Source of the DNA: Culicoidibacter larvae
GTDB lineage: Bacteria; Bacillota_I; Bacilli_A; Culicoidibacterales; Culicoidibacteraceae
Length of the DNA stretch: 64,000 nt
Reading direction: 5' to 3'
NCBI RefSeq assembly: GCF_005771635.1
Contig: NZ_VBWP01000005.1
Coordinates: 124,001 to 188,000, forward strand
Both the position numbers and the translations under genes were made by a program. The notes under the pieces were generated by a model that had not been told where the DNA came from, searched no databases, and was given only the letters and a program-made list of their open reading frames with translations. The stretch's first letter is position 1. Every line of letters starts with the position of its first letter. Positions 1 to 7,998 of this stretch are shown in pieces.

Positions 1-265
1 GGAATTGAGTTGTAACGAAGTCGGCATCTTTCAAAGCTTCACGACGATCCAAAGTTAAATGTACAGTACAATCAACTCCAGCAGCTTTCACCATACGTTT
101 TGCCATAGCGCCAACGATTTCAAGCTTTTCTTTACCTTCTTCAATATCAACAAGCCATAGTTCACGAACTGGTAGCTCAGCATAGCGTTTAATAAATCCT
201 TCTACAAGTTCAGGAGTATAACTTGAGCCACCACCAATAGTAGCAATTTTAATTCCTTTAGCCAT
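1..265 (-). CDS. 6-phospho-beta-glucosidase, GH4 family (partial, N-terminal 88 residues)
   Basis: The gene starts with ATG at 265 and runs off the left edge, so only the N-terminus is present. The protein opens with a Rossmann-type NAD-binding loop (GGGSSY at residues 11-16) followed by TPELVEGF and later LTLDRREAL and DADFVTTQF, all typical of GH4 enzymes of the LicH/CelF type. These hydrolyse 6-phospho-beta-glucosides delivered by a PTS, using NAD and a divalent metal. A strong AGGAGG ribosome site lies 9 bases upstream of the ATG. The C-terminal tail of a cellobiose-type PTS EIIC occurs at the other end of the window, but the two are too far apart to be one operon. Substrate (cellobiose, arbutin or other) cannot be told from this fragment. 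Confidence 0.9.
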   Translation of the reverse strand, partial: MAKGIKIATIGGGSSYTPELVEGFIKRYAELPVRELWLVDIEEGKEKLEIVGAMAKRMVKAAGVDCTVHLTLDRREALKDADFVTTQF

Positions 266-346
266 TTAAAATGACCTCCTTTTTTGATTTCATCATTAGT
301 ATAACACAGCCATTTCAGAAATGCTTTTCATTAGTTGAAAAAATGA

Positions 347-375
347 AAACGACGGACCAAATGTCCGCCGTTTTC
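347..375 (-). terminator. intrinsic terminator of the hydrolase gene
   Basis: A 12-bp stem with one mismatch (arms 347-358 and 364-375) around a 5-base loop is followed on the minus strand by a T-rich tract. It sits 18 bases past the stop of the gene at 393-1214. Confidence 0.8.
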
Positions 376-392
376 CAAGATTCTCCCACCGG

Positions 393-1214
393 CTAAACCA
401 TCTCTAATTCAAGCCGCCAAAGCCAATCCTTCACCAATGTCTGAAACAAAGGCACATTATCTACCTGAACATTATGACCGGCACCATCCAAAATCGCAAA
501 AGTCGCCCGCGGAAAATTATCCAGCAACTGATAAGCATCATGATAACCAACAACATGATCCTGACGTCCGGTTACATAACAAGTTGGCCGATTAAACTCC
601 ACCTGCTGCAGTCTAGCTTCAAAATCATGTGAAAAGCCACCATAAAATTGCTCCGTCAGAAATGCTCGATCGGCAACCCGAATACCCGAAAGCACATCTA
701 CTTTATACTGTGCATAAATTTCCGGCATCGCAATAACCGCCATCTCCATGAAATTTTCAAGCGCCTCCGCCTGTTCTTCAAGCTCTTGAATCTTAGTCTG
801 CCAGATAATTGTCCGTGCCGGCAGTTTCTGCCGATTTTCAGTAACTATCTTCGGCGCAATCATCAACACCCCATCTATCAATACGCCCAGCTTAGCAATC
901 AAGCCTAAGGTCAAATAACCTCCAAATGATTCGCCGGCAACCAATAATTGCTCACCGGGAATGACCGCATCAATAAAAGCAATAACCAGTTCCAGCATAT
1001 CATCAGCATTCTTCAACCAATCTGCTGCCGGTGTCTTACCCATACCCGGCAAATCCAAGTAAATCCGGCGGTATCCTTGGGTCTGTTCAAAAATCGGTTC
1101 CAAGCAGCCAGTCATCAACCGATGATCAACCCAATAACCATGAATACACAAAACCGGCCGACCCTCGCCAAAAACCTCATAATAAACCGGAACACCCTTG
1201 ATATCAACAACCAT
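393..1214 (-). CDS. alpha/beta hydrolase
   Basis: A 273-residue alpha/beta-hydrolase fold protein without a signal peptide, so cytoplasmic. The oxyanion-hole region is VLCIHGYW (about 21-28), the nucleophile elbow is GESFGG with Ser96, the acid is probably Asp219 (GRQDHV) and the catalytic His is His247 (GAGHNVQ). The complete triad indicates an active serine hydrolase. The substrate is unknown: the family includes esterases, lipases, haloalkane dehalogenases and C-C hydrolases. The ATG at 1214 is preceded by GGGAG. It is a single-gene unit with its own terminator. Confidence 0.85.
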   Translation of the reverse strand: MVVDIKGVPVYYEVFGEGRPVLCIHGYWVDHRLMTGCLEPIFEQTQGYRRIYLDLPGMGKTPAADWLKNADDMLELVIAFIDAVIPGEQLLVAGESFGGYLTLGLIAKLGVLIDGVLMIAPKIVTENRQKLPARTIIWQTKIQELEEQAEALENFMEMAVIAMPEIYAQYKVDVLSGIRVADRAFLTEQFYGGFSHDFEARLQQVEFNRPTCYVTGRQDHVVGYHDAYQLLDNFPRATFAILDGAGHNVQVDNVPLFQTLVKDWLWRLELEMV

Positions 1215-1289
1215 ACTGCATCGCTCCCTAAAACTTCTTTCTGATTATTATAACATACCTTACTAAACCAAAACCGACATCAAAAAAAG

Positions 1290-1306
1290 GGCGCGGCCTT
1301 TCGCCT
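1290..1306 (-). terminator. possible weak terminator after the LCP gene
   Basis: A short GC-rich hairpin overlaps the TAG stop of the gene at 1305 and is followed on the minus strand by seven T residues. The stem is only about 4-5 bp, so this is a weak call. Confidence 0.4.
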
Positions 1307-2219
1307 ATATTCCCATCCGCTCACGAATAATCTGAACCTTTTTCACCAAATCATCCAAATCAACACGCTGATGCCAGCCATGCTCATCTTCGAAATTACT
1401 GCCGCCAACAACCCCAAGTGACTCAACTTTCGTCGCCCGCAATAAATCAATCGCCGCCTCAACCTCAATATCGCTCTGAACCTTTCCATTAGCCATCTGC
1501 ACCAGCACGCTGCCGGCACAAACCCGCTTATCAGCAGCACACTGATTCAAAATTCCTTGAATCATCGGCACATGACGCTCGGCCCGCCGCTCACCGCTGC
1601 TATTCCCACGATATCGTGCATAAGCCAGCAACTCATTGCCATTCATATTCTGACTCACACCACTCTCAAAACAATACTCCTGATCATCATTCCCGAAATT
1701 ACTGCAAAAACTTTCATCCGGAGTAATCGCTACTGGTCCAATATCATTTAAAATTGTAACAAAGGCATCACTGGTCGTATACAAATAATAATCAACCGGC
1801 AATCCCAGTAACGCACTCACTGACTGCTTCAAACATTCGGCACCATAATCACGATAAATCCGATTAGCATTATCACTTGTACCCGACTTACAGCTTATCG
1901 GAATAAAAGCATCGCGATAAATCGGCAAAGCAATAACTTCTCCGGTACGCCGATTCACTGCCAAATAAGTTAATGAATCAGTATGGTTACCACCATTAGT
2001 ATTAGTTGCGCCCTCATCACTGCCCAGCAACAACACGCCATAAACATCCTTATTAAAAGTTGCTAATGCATTACTGCGACCAGCAAACACCGCATCATCA
2101 CCTGAAGCTCTTGGCAAGAACAACAACAAACATATAAAAATAATCAGCACCACACTCATCACAGCCGCACCAATCGCAAGCCATTTTTGATGTTTCATAA
2201 TCTGCTTCAAGTCGCTCAC
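1305..2219 (-). CDS. LytR-CpsA-Psr (LCP) family protein
   Basis: A 304-residue protein with a short cytoplasmic N-terminus, one membrane helix (about residues 13-36) and an extracellular LCP domain. Recognisable LCP pieces are VLLLGSDEG, the HTDSLTYLAVNRRTGEV block, LPVDYYLYTTSDAFVTILNDIGP and the arginine-rich YARYRGNSSGERRAERH, which in the family binds the pyrophosphate of the polyprenyl substrate. LCP enzymes transfer teichoic acids or capsule polymers from undecaprenyl pyrophosphate to peptidoglycan outside the membrane. The start is uncertain: 2219 is a GTG inside an AAGGTGAG-like ribosome site, and a TTG at 2210 fits that site better. Confidence 0.88.
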   Translation of the reverse strand: MSDLKQIMKHQKWLAIGAAVMSVVLIIFICLLLFLPRASGDDAVFAGRSNALATFNKDVYGVLLLGSDEGATNTNGGNHTDSLTYLAVNRRTGEVIALPIYRDAFIPISCKSGTSDNANRIYRDYGAECLKQSVSALLGLPVDYYLYTTSDAFVTILNDIGPVAITPDESFCSNFGNDDQEYCFESGVSQNMNGNELLAYARYRGNSSGERRAERHVPMIQGILNQCAADKRVCAGSVLVQMANGKVQSDIEVEAAIDLLRATKVESLGVVGGSNFEDEHGWHQRVDLDDLVKKVQIIRERMGI

Positions 2220-2261
2220 CTTCTTCGAAATATATTATACCACTTCCCAAGAAAAACATAA

Positions 2262-2294
2262 AATCCCGGCCGCGGATAAACCGCGGCCGGGATT
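2262..2294 (-). terminator. terminator of the siderophore ABC operon
   Basis: A perfect 14-bp GC-rich stem (2262-2275 with 2281-2294, loop ATAAA) lies directly after the stop at 2300 on the minus strand and is followed by TTTT. Confidence 0.88.
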
Positions 2295-2299
2295 AAAAA

Positions 2300-3238
2300 T
2301 TATTCGAAAGCACTTCTGACTTCGGCTATCATGGTTTTCGTTGATTGTAAGCCACCACTTGCAACATACCAAGTATGGGCATCAAGGTTGATTATAGCAT
2401 TATTTTTAACCGCTTTAGTAGCAGCCATCAAATCATTATCAAATAATGCTGCTGCTTTAGATTCACCTGTTGTTACCGCATTACGGTCAACCACAAAAAT
2501 AACATCAGGATTTTTTTCAACAACATATTCAAAGCCAACACTTTGACCATGAGTAGAAGTTTCAATATTTGTATCTACCGGCGTAACGCCAAAAGTATTA
2601 TGAATAACACCAAAACGTGAACTTTCACCGTAAGCACTCAATTCGCCATCATTAGCCATAACAATCAGCGCATTTTTATTGCTGGCGCTTGTTAATTGTT
2701 TTAAGTCAGTGATTGCGCCATCAATTGCTGCCAATTCAATACTTACCTCATTAGTTTTATTGAAGATTTTACCAATTGTTTCCATATTGGTTTTAAATGA
2801 ACCAAGGTAATCACTATTATCTAAAGTAAGGTAAACAGTTGGTGCAATTTCAGTTAATTGCTTATACAAATCTTTTTGGCGGCCGGAAATAAAAATAACA
2901 TCCGGCTTCAAATCATGAAGGACCTCAAAGTTTGGTTCAAATAAAGTACCAATATCAGTATAGCTGGCGTCAGCATACTTATTCAAGTATGTTGGTAAGC
3001 TTTGTTTTACTACACCACTTACTTCAACCCCAAGGGTATTCAAACTATCAAGCACACCATAATCAAACACGACAACTTTTTGTGGATTGGCAGTTACTGA
3101 AACTGTTCCCAATTCATGGGTAATCTCAGTATCACCAGCTGCTTGTGTGTTATTGCCTTGCATGAAGTAATATACTCCCGCTCCGGCTCCCAAAACTACA
3201 ATTATTGCTAAAACAATAGCCATTACTTTCTTATTCAT
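2300..3238 (-). CDS. siderophore ABC transporter, substrate-binding protein (YclQ/FatB-like)
   Basis: A periplasmic-binding-fold protein of the iron-siderophore cluster (FhuD/CeuE/YclQ group). Diagnostic stretches are VVVFDYGVLDSLNTLGV near the N-terminus, IGTLFEPNFEVLHDLKPDVIF, and VIFVVDRNAVTTGE in the C-terminal lobe. It captures a ferric siderophore, petrobactin-like by analogy, outside the membrane and hands it to the two permeases encoded upstream. ATG at 3238 is chosen because AGGAGG lies 6 bases before it; the ATG at 3241 is too close, and a longer reading to 3307 would overlap the ATPase gene. Oddly there is no lipobox cysteine: the first 35 residues hold one hydrophobic helix and no Cys, so it is probably membrane-tethered by an uncleaved helix rather than by lipid. 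Confidence 0.9.
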   Translation of the reverse strand: MNKKVMAIVLAIIVVLGAGAGVYYFMQGNNTQAAGDTEITHELGTVSVTANPQKVVVFDYGVLDSLNTLGVEVSGVVKQSLPTYLNKYADASYTDIGTLFEPNFEVLHDLKPDVIFISGRQKDLYKQLTEIAPTVYLTLDNSDYLGSFKTNMETIGKIFNKTNEVSIELAAIDGAITDLKQLTSASNKNALIVMANDGELSAYGESSRFGVIHNTFGVTPVDTNIETSTHGQSVGFEYVVEKNPDVIFVVDRNAVTTGESKAAALFDNDLMAATKAVKNNAIINLDAHTWYVASGGLQSTKTMIAEVRSAFE

Positions 3239-3248
3239 CATAGACCTC

Positions 3249-4004
3249 CTAATAATATATACAAATTCGCTTGCCTTCGACCGTTTCCACGCGCACCGGC
3301 AATTCATACGTTTCTTCCAGTATCTTGCTGCTAATTATCTCGCTAACACCTCCCTGATATGTTAAAATTCCATTCTTTAAGACGACAATCTGATCTGAAT
3401 AGCTTGAGGCAAAATTGATATCATGCAAAACAATGAGAACTGTTTTGCCCATCTCTTTGGCTAAGCTGCGCAGCGCTTGCATCATCTGCACTGCATGCTT
3501 CATATCGAGATTGTTTAATGGTTCATCCAATATTATATATTTCGTGTCTTGGGCAATGACCATCGCGATATACGCGCGCTGGCATTGCCCGCCACTGAGT
3601 TCGTCTAAATATCTATCACTGATAGCGTCCAGTTCCATATATTTCATCGCCTGATCAATAGCCTGCTCATCCACTTCCGTCAGCTTCCCTTTGGAGTATG
3701 GAAATCTGCCGAAGCTGACTAATTCACGTACTTTTAGACGTATATTAATAACGTTATTTTGCTTCAAAATTGCCAGTGTTTGTGCTAATTCATTGGTGTG
3801 CCAATGTTGCAGTTCCTTGCCATCAATAATCACTTCGCCGGCATCTTTTGAAATAAGCCTGCTGATGATTCCCAGCAGTGTACTTTTTCCGGCACCATTT
3901 GGACCTATAAATGAAGTCACTGCATTTTCCATGACCGTCAAGCTGACATCATTGACAACAGCAACACCACCATAGTTCTTGCTGACCGATTTAATTTCAA
4001 TCAT
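3249..4004 (-). CDS. siderophore ABC transporter ATP-binding protein (YclP-like)
   Basis: A 251-residue ABC ATPase. Walker A is GPNGAGKST (residues 34-42), the signature is LSGGQCQR, Walker B is YIILDEP and the switch His is in VLHDINFA. The N-terminal MIEIKSVSKNYGG and overall length match the FecE/YclP group energising ferric-siderophore import. Its ATG at 4004 overlaps the stop of the second permease by 4 bases (translational coupling), with AAGGAG upstream. The binding-protein gene follows after 10 bases. Confidence 0.93.
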   Translation of the reverse strand: MIEIKSVSKNYGGVAVVNDVSLTVMENAVTSFIGPNGAGKSTLLGIISRLISKDAGEVIIDGKELQHWHTNELAQTLAILKQNNVINIRLKVRELVSFGRFPYSKGKLTEVDEQAIDQAMKYMELDAISDRYLDELSGGQCQRAYIAMVIAQDTKYIILDEPLNNLDMKHAVQMMQALRSLAKEMGKTVLIVLHDINFASSYSDQIVVLKNGILTYQGGVSEIISSKILEETYELPVRVETVEGKRICIYY

Positions 4005-4951
4005 GTATTTCGCTCCTTCAACAATAAGAATACAAAGTAAATGCCACCGACAAAATTAATGACAACACTTAGAGTCACACTGAAATTGAAAATTCTTTCA
4101 ATAATGAGTTGGCCGCCGATCAGGGCAATGACTGCGAGCAGCGAGCCAGCAACTAATAGATAGGTGTGTTTATAGGTCTTCAAAAACTCAAAACTAATAT
4201 TTACTACCAACAAACCTAAGAATAATATCGGCCCGACTAAAGCAGTTGCTACTGCGGTTAAGATTGAGACAATAATCAAAATTCTGCGGCTTATTTTTTC
4301 ATAATCGACTCCCAAGTTAACTGCTTGATCTTTACCAAGCAACATAACATCCAGTGAACGAATATAATCAGCAATAAATGGTAATGTCAGTAACATGATG
4401 GCAATTGCTACTATTAATATGTACTCATTAACATTATTGAAACTGGCAAACATCTTGTCCTGAACATGCAGATACTCATTTGGATCAATCAGCATTTGCA
4501 TAAATGAGGCTGCACTACGAAAGAATGTCCCCAATACAATACCAACTAGCAGCAAGAAATAAATATTCTGATTATTTTGTTTAAACATAAATTTATAGAG
4601 CAGTAAGGAAAATCCGGTCATAATCAAAGTGGAAAGCAAGAAGTTGATATTATCACTAAGAAATGTCAATTGTGCTGAACCAAAAATAAAAATCAATAAT
4701 GTTTGGAAAAACAAATACACTGAGTCCAATCCTAAAATACTTGGCGTCAATACCCGGTTGTTGGTTATTGTTTGAAAAAGCAATGATGCTAGCGCAATCG
4801 CGCTGCCGACAGCAAGAATCGCAATAAGTTTAGGCATCCGTTTGGCCAATAAGTAATCCCAATTACCGCTATTTAGACCCCAAACCAGATAGAGCGCGCA
4901 GAGCAAAACCGCAACGACTGCCAATAATGCTATTTTCTTATCAAGCTTCAT
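4001..4951 (-). CDS. siderophore ABC transporter permease (YclO-like)
   Basis: A 316-residue FecCD-family permease with about nine hydrophobic segments. Family marks include RMPKLIAILAVGSAIALASLLFQTITNNRVLTPSILG near the N-terminus and the coupling-helix region VMLLGKDQAVNLGVDYEK. It forms the channel as a heterodimer with the product of 4941-5894. ATG at 4951 has AAGGAG upstream and overlaps the preceding gene by 11 bases. Its position as second permease matches yclO in Bacillus subtilis. Confidence 0.92.
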   Translation of the reverse strand: MKLDKKIALLAVVAVLLCALYLVWGLNSGNWDYLLAKRMPKLIAILAVGSAIALASLLFQTITNNRVLTPSILGLDSVYLFFQTLLIFIFGSAQLTFLSDNINFLLSTLIMTGFSLLLYKFMFKQNNQNIYFLLLVGIVLGTFFRSAASFMQMLIDPNEYLHVQDKMFASFNNVNEYILIVAIAIMLLTLPFIADYIRSLDVMLLGKDQAVNLGVDYEKISRRILIIVSILTAVATALVGPILFLGLLVVNISFEFLKTYKHTYLLVAGSLLAVIALIGGQLIIERIFNFSVTLSVVINFVGGIYFVFLLLKERNT

Positions 4952-5894
4952 TTGGTTTTCTCCTTACTAACAAAAATAAAAAGACTGCAGTCCCAATAAC
5001 ACCAACCATCATACCAATCGATATCTCATATGGAAAAATAATAACCCGACCAAGAATATCACAAGCCAGCAAGAAAATTGCTCCAAGCAACGCTGTCTCC
5101 CATAAACTATTGCGGATATTATCGCCACGGTATATCGAAACAATATTGGGAATAATTAATCCTAAAAACGGAATAACCCCAACTGTAATGACTACAACCG
5201 ACGAGAGCAGAGCAACAATCACTAAGCCAATAACTATAATTTGATTATATTTAAGTCCCAGATTAGTAGCAAAATCCTCCCCCATACCAGCTAAAGTAAA
5301 CCGATGTGCATACAGAAATGCCAGTATAACCAAAGGAATAGTGATAAAGAGTAATTCATAGTTACCTTTAATAACCATTGAGAAGTCACCTTGCAGCCAA
5401 GTATTAATACCTTGAATCAAATTAAACTGGTAAGCAAAGAAAGTTGTCACTGAATCAATAATGCCACCAAGCATAAGTCCAAGCAAAGGAATAAAGATGG
5501 CATTTTTAAATTTAATGTGGTTAAGCAACCCCAGGAACAACATCGTGCTGATGAGTGAAAATACAAAAACTACCAGCATTTTAGTTATGGAGTTGCTTGT
5601 CGGAAATAAAACTAAAGCAAACAATATTCCCAGTTTAGCTGCATCAAGTGTCGTCGCCGTTGTTGGTGAAACAAATTTATTTCGCGCCAACTGCTGCATA
5701 ATCAAGCCGCTGATGCTCATAGCAAAGCCGGCAAAAATAATACTTGCCAGCCGGGGAATTCGTGATAGCCATAAAATATCAAGCACTTCGTTATTGCCAT
5801 AGAATATATCTACCAACGAAACTGATCTTACCCCGATTGCAAGTGAAATGACTGATAAGACTACCAGGGTGGCAATCAGATATCTTTTCTTCAT
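4941..5894 (-). CDS. siderophore ABC transporter permease (YclN-like)
   Basis: First gene of a four-gene iron-siderophore import operon. The 317-residue FecCD permease starts with a hydrophobic helix and contains LSRIPRLASIIFAGFAMSISGLIMQQL and a cytoplasmic coupling loop MGEDFATNLGLKYNQ. Gene order (permease, permease, ATPase, binding protein) equals yclNOPQ, the petrobactin importer of B. subtilis. The ribosome site is GAGGTG. Transcription likely starts near 5997 from a promoter that carries a Fur-like palindrome, so iron repression is expected. Confidence 0.92.
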   Translation of the reverse strand: MKKRYLIATLVVLSVISLAIGVRSVSLVDIFYGNNEVLDILWLSRIPRLASIIFAGFAMSISGLIMQQLARNKFVSPTTATTLDAAKLGILFALVLFPTSNSITKMLVVFVFSLISTMLFLGLLNHIKFKNAIFIPLLGLMLGGIIDSVTTFFAYQFNLIQGINTWLQGDFSMVIKGNYELLFITIPLVILAFLYAHRFTLAGMGEDFATNLGLKYNQIIVIGLVIVALLSSVVVITVGVIPFLGLIIPNIVSIYRGDNIRNSLWETALLGAIFLLACDILGRVIIFPYEISIGMMVGVIGTAVFLFLLVRRKPNEA

Positions 5895-5908
5895 TCTTAC
5901 ACCTCTAT

Positions 5909-5936
5909 AAAAATAAACCCGTTTTACGGGGTTATT
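5909..5936 (-). promoter_or_regulatory. leader hairpin before the siderophore operon
   Basis: On the minus strand a 12-bp stem with one mismatch and an AAA loop ends in five T residues, immediately before the GAGGTG ribosome site of the first permease. It could act as a weak attenuator or as a structure that shapes access to the ribosome site. No known riboswitch was recognised in the 100-base leader. Confidence 0.4.
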
Positions 5937-5980
5937 TACTCCTGTTATATGCAGTAATTAGCTTTATCGCTTCAACGCAT

Positions 5981-6033
5981 AAATCAGAATCATTACGATT
6001 TAGAGCATAACATATTCCTACTTCAGGAGTCAA
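5981..6033 (-). promoter_or_regulatory. promoter with Fur-like operator for the siderophore operon
   Basis: Minus strand -35 TTGACT (6028-6033), 18-base spacer and -10 TATGCT (6004-6009). The predicted start near 5997 falls within an inverted repeat at 5981-6001 whose 10-base arms match at 8 of 10 positions around a central base, with the core AATGATT. Spacing and sequence resemble the Fur box; the operator would block the start site when iron is plentiful. Confidence 0.6.
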
Positions 6034-6104
6034 ACAATATAATAATTCTCACGTGTTATTGGAACAATTACAAAATTAAACCTGTTCAAATTCAACAAAC
6101 ATTA

Positions 6105-6134
6105 TTGCATAAAAAATTGTCGATATGATATAAT
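6105..6134 (+). promoter_or_regulatory. promoter of the 6160-6822 gene
   Basis: -35 TTGCAT (6105-6110), 18-base spacer and perfect -10 TATAAT (6129-6134), about 25 bases before the ATG. Confidence 0.7.
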
Positions 6135-6159
6135 ACATACAACTATGGGGTGATGAAAC

Positions 6160-6822
6160 ATGCAACATAAAGACGAAATTATTCAACAACTGATAGATTC
6201 AGAAAAACTCTATAAAAAAGCAAGCGGCATTAAAGGTAGCGCAAGTACAATTGCAATCTACCTTTTATTATTGTCCCTGCTCGCAATCATGTATAGTTTA
6301 ACAGGTTGGGGCAATGTCAGCGTTTTTGCACTGGCACAAATCTCGCCAATGTATTTCATCACTCTAATCCTGCCAGTAATCTTGGTTCCTACCGCAGCTA
6401 TTCTCTTTTTTATTGGTCGTCGTGAAGATCGCAAATTAATTAACCATGGTCAAAAAATCTTGGCAGTCAGTAGAGTCTTGCTGGACACTATCAAAGTTTG
6501 CCAAGTAAAAATCGGCAACGCAACCACTACTTGTTTTCTCGCTTACGATGAGAGCGAGGAAACAAGCAACTTCATCAAAGAATTATTCGCAACTATCGAA
6601 AACGACTCACAGCTTAATGAACAAATCAGAAAAGAATTGCTTATTAATCAGCTGACAACACTGCAGGAATTGCTTTGTGAATATAGCGGACGCGATCAAC
6701 TGCATCTTTACACCAGTTTCAGTCGTAAAAAAGCAAACGCAACAATTATTGATACCCACGCGCAACAACCACAGGACAAATATATTCCAATGCAAATTCC
6801 GCAATACATTGCTTCAAAATAA
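6160..6822 (+). CDS. membrane protein of unknown function
   Basis: A 220-residue protein I do not recognise. It has a short charged N-terminus, two clear membrane helices (about residues 28-48 and 62-88) followed by a basic RRED stretch, and a soluble C-terminal domain of about 125 residues, likely cytoplasmic. No catalytic motif is visible. The GGGGTGAT ribosome site precedes ATG at 6160. It is the only plus-strand gene in the first 16 kb, is monocistronic, and is divergent from the siderophore operon. Confidence 0.75.
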   Translation: MQHKDEIIQQLIDSEKLYKKASGIKGSASTIAIYLLLLSLLAIMYSLTGWGNVSVFALAQISPMYFITLILPVILVPTAAILFFIGRREDRKLINHGQKILAVSRVLLDTIKVCQVKIGNATTTCFLAYDESEETSNFIKELFATIENDSQLNEQIRKELLINQLTTLQELLCEYSGRDQLHLYTSFSRKKANATIIDTHAQQPQDKYIPMQIPQYIASK

Positions 6823-6823
6823 A

Positions 6824-6851
6824 AAAACACCGCTTAGATAAGTGGTGTTTT
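6824..6851. terminator. bidirectional terminator between convergent genes
   Basis: A 12-bp stem with one wobble (6824-6835 and 6840-6851) and loop AGAT, with T residues on one side and A residues on the other, serves the plus-strand gene ending at 6822 and the minus-strand gene ending at 6860. Confidence 0.85.
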
Positions 6852-6859
6852 ATTTTTCA

Positions 6860-7321
6860 TTATATGCGGTGCTCCACTTCGGGAGCAACACTTAAGAAGC
6901 GAATATTCATTCGCTCAGCAAGCTGGTAATCATTAATTGAGTCGCCAATAAGCAATGCTTCGCTCATGTCAATATCATACTTTGCCTGTGCTTGCTCAAC
7001 TAAGCCGGTTCCCGGCTTATGGCAGTCACAAATATCATCACGATGATGCGGACAAACAAATGTATCCAAAATAGGAATTCCCATTGTCGCCAATTTTTGC
7101 AGTAACTCTTGATGTAATGTTTCAAATTGTTGCCGACTGATAATTGCCTCACCAATTAGATATTGATTACTAACAATAATGAGTTGGTAACCTTGCTCAA
7201 TCAGCCGTTGCCAAATTTGCAAATGCTGCTCAATAATTTCCAGATGCTTGACGTTTGCCCAGTCCTGGTCCGGATAATCACGACAGATTGTCCCATCGCG
7301 ATCCAAAAATGCCACCTTCAT
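6860..7321 (-). CDS. HAD-IIIA phosphatase, GmhB/histidinol-phosphatase-like
   Basis: A 153-residue HAD phosphatase. The nucleophile motif FLDRDGT follows the start, motif II is IIVSNQ, and motif IV is GDSINDYQLAE. A zinc loop (CPHHRDDICDCHKPG) with the Cys-x-His...Cys-x-Cys pattern is that of GmhB, which removes the 7-phosphate of heptose bisphosphate, and of related histidinol phosphatases. No other heptose or histidine gene is nearby, so the substrate stays open. ATG at 7321 is preferred over the one at 7345: AGAGG precedes it at good distance, while the longer form overlaps the upstream gene and lacks a ribosome site. Likely cotranscribed with the acetyltransferase. Confidence 0.82.
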   Translation of the reverse strand: MKVAFLDRDGTICRDYPDQDWANVKHLEIIEQHLQIWQRLIEQGYQLIIVSNQYLIGEAIISRQQFETLHQELLQKLATMGIPILDTFVCPHHRDDICDCHKPGTGLVEQAQAKYDIDMSEALLIGDSINDYQLAERMNIRFLSVAPEVEHRI

Positions 7322-7337
7322 ATACTGCCTCTTCTCT

Positions 7338-7853
7338 TTACACATCTAAGAATGCTGCCGGATATAAAACCATACCTTCAATATCAGCTAATGCATCCGG
7401 TACCAATTCACAAACCATAAAGGCTTCATCAGGTACATCAAATGGTGCTTTAATATTTTTAGTTGATGCCGGAACAAAACCAAAACGCGGATAGTAATTA
7501 GGATGTCCTAATACAACCACATGGCCAAATCCAAGCTCAGCACATTTTTTTAGACCCTCAGTAATAAGTTCAGCGCCAATTGCTTGGTTCTGAAATGCCG
7601 GAAGCACAGAAACAGGTGCTAGTGCAAGAGTTGTACGATCACCTTCTTTAGTATGTATTAAAATACGACTGAAGAGAATATGACCAACAATCTGGCCATT
7701 CAATTCAGCAACTAATGACAACTTAGCCTCAAAATATGGTGAGTCATAAATCGCCTGTACCAAATTAGCTTCATCTTCACGTTCAAACGCAGCCGCCACT
7801 ACTTTCTTTATTTCATTAAGTTCGTCTTGATGGGCTTCACGAATAATGAGCAT
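7338..7853 (-). CDS. GNAT N-acetyltransferase (YhbS-like)
   Basis: A 171-residue GNAT protein. The acetyl-CoA binding region runs from LAPVSVLPAFQNQAIGAELI (P-loop equivalent QNQAIG) to VVVLGHPNYYPRFGF, a pattern typical of the YhbS-like subgroup. The acceptor is unknown. The start at 7853 has GAGGTAGGT upstream. It precedes the HAD phosphatase by 16 bases on the same strand. Confidence 0.85.
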   Translation of the reverse strand: MLIIREAHQDELNEIKKVVAAAFEREDEANLVQAIYDSPYFEAKLSLVAELNGQIVGHILFSRILIHTKEGDRTTLALAPVSVLPAFQNQAIGAELITEGLKKCAELGFGHVVVLGHPNYYPRFGFVPASTKNIKAPFDVPDEAFMVCELVPDALADIEGMVLYPAAFLDV

Positions 7854-7929
7854 AGACCTACCTCTTTTCTATACATTCATTTCATATAATATAATAATAC
7901 CGTTTTTTAGATGCTGGCGCAATTAAAAA

Positions 7930-7950
7930 AAGAAAAGCACAGCTTTTCTT
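7930..7950 (-). terminator. terminator of the pyrophosphatase-like gene
   Basis: A perfect 9-bp stem (7930-7938 with 7942-7950, loop of three) followed by a long T tract on the minus strand. Confidence 0.8.
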
Positions 7951-7998
7951 TCTAGAACGTTTTCAATCATCTTACAATATTTTTAAATAAATAATTGC

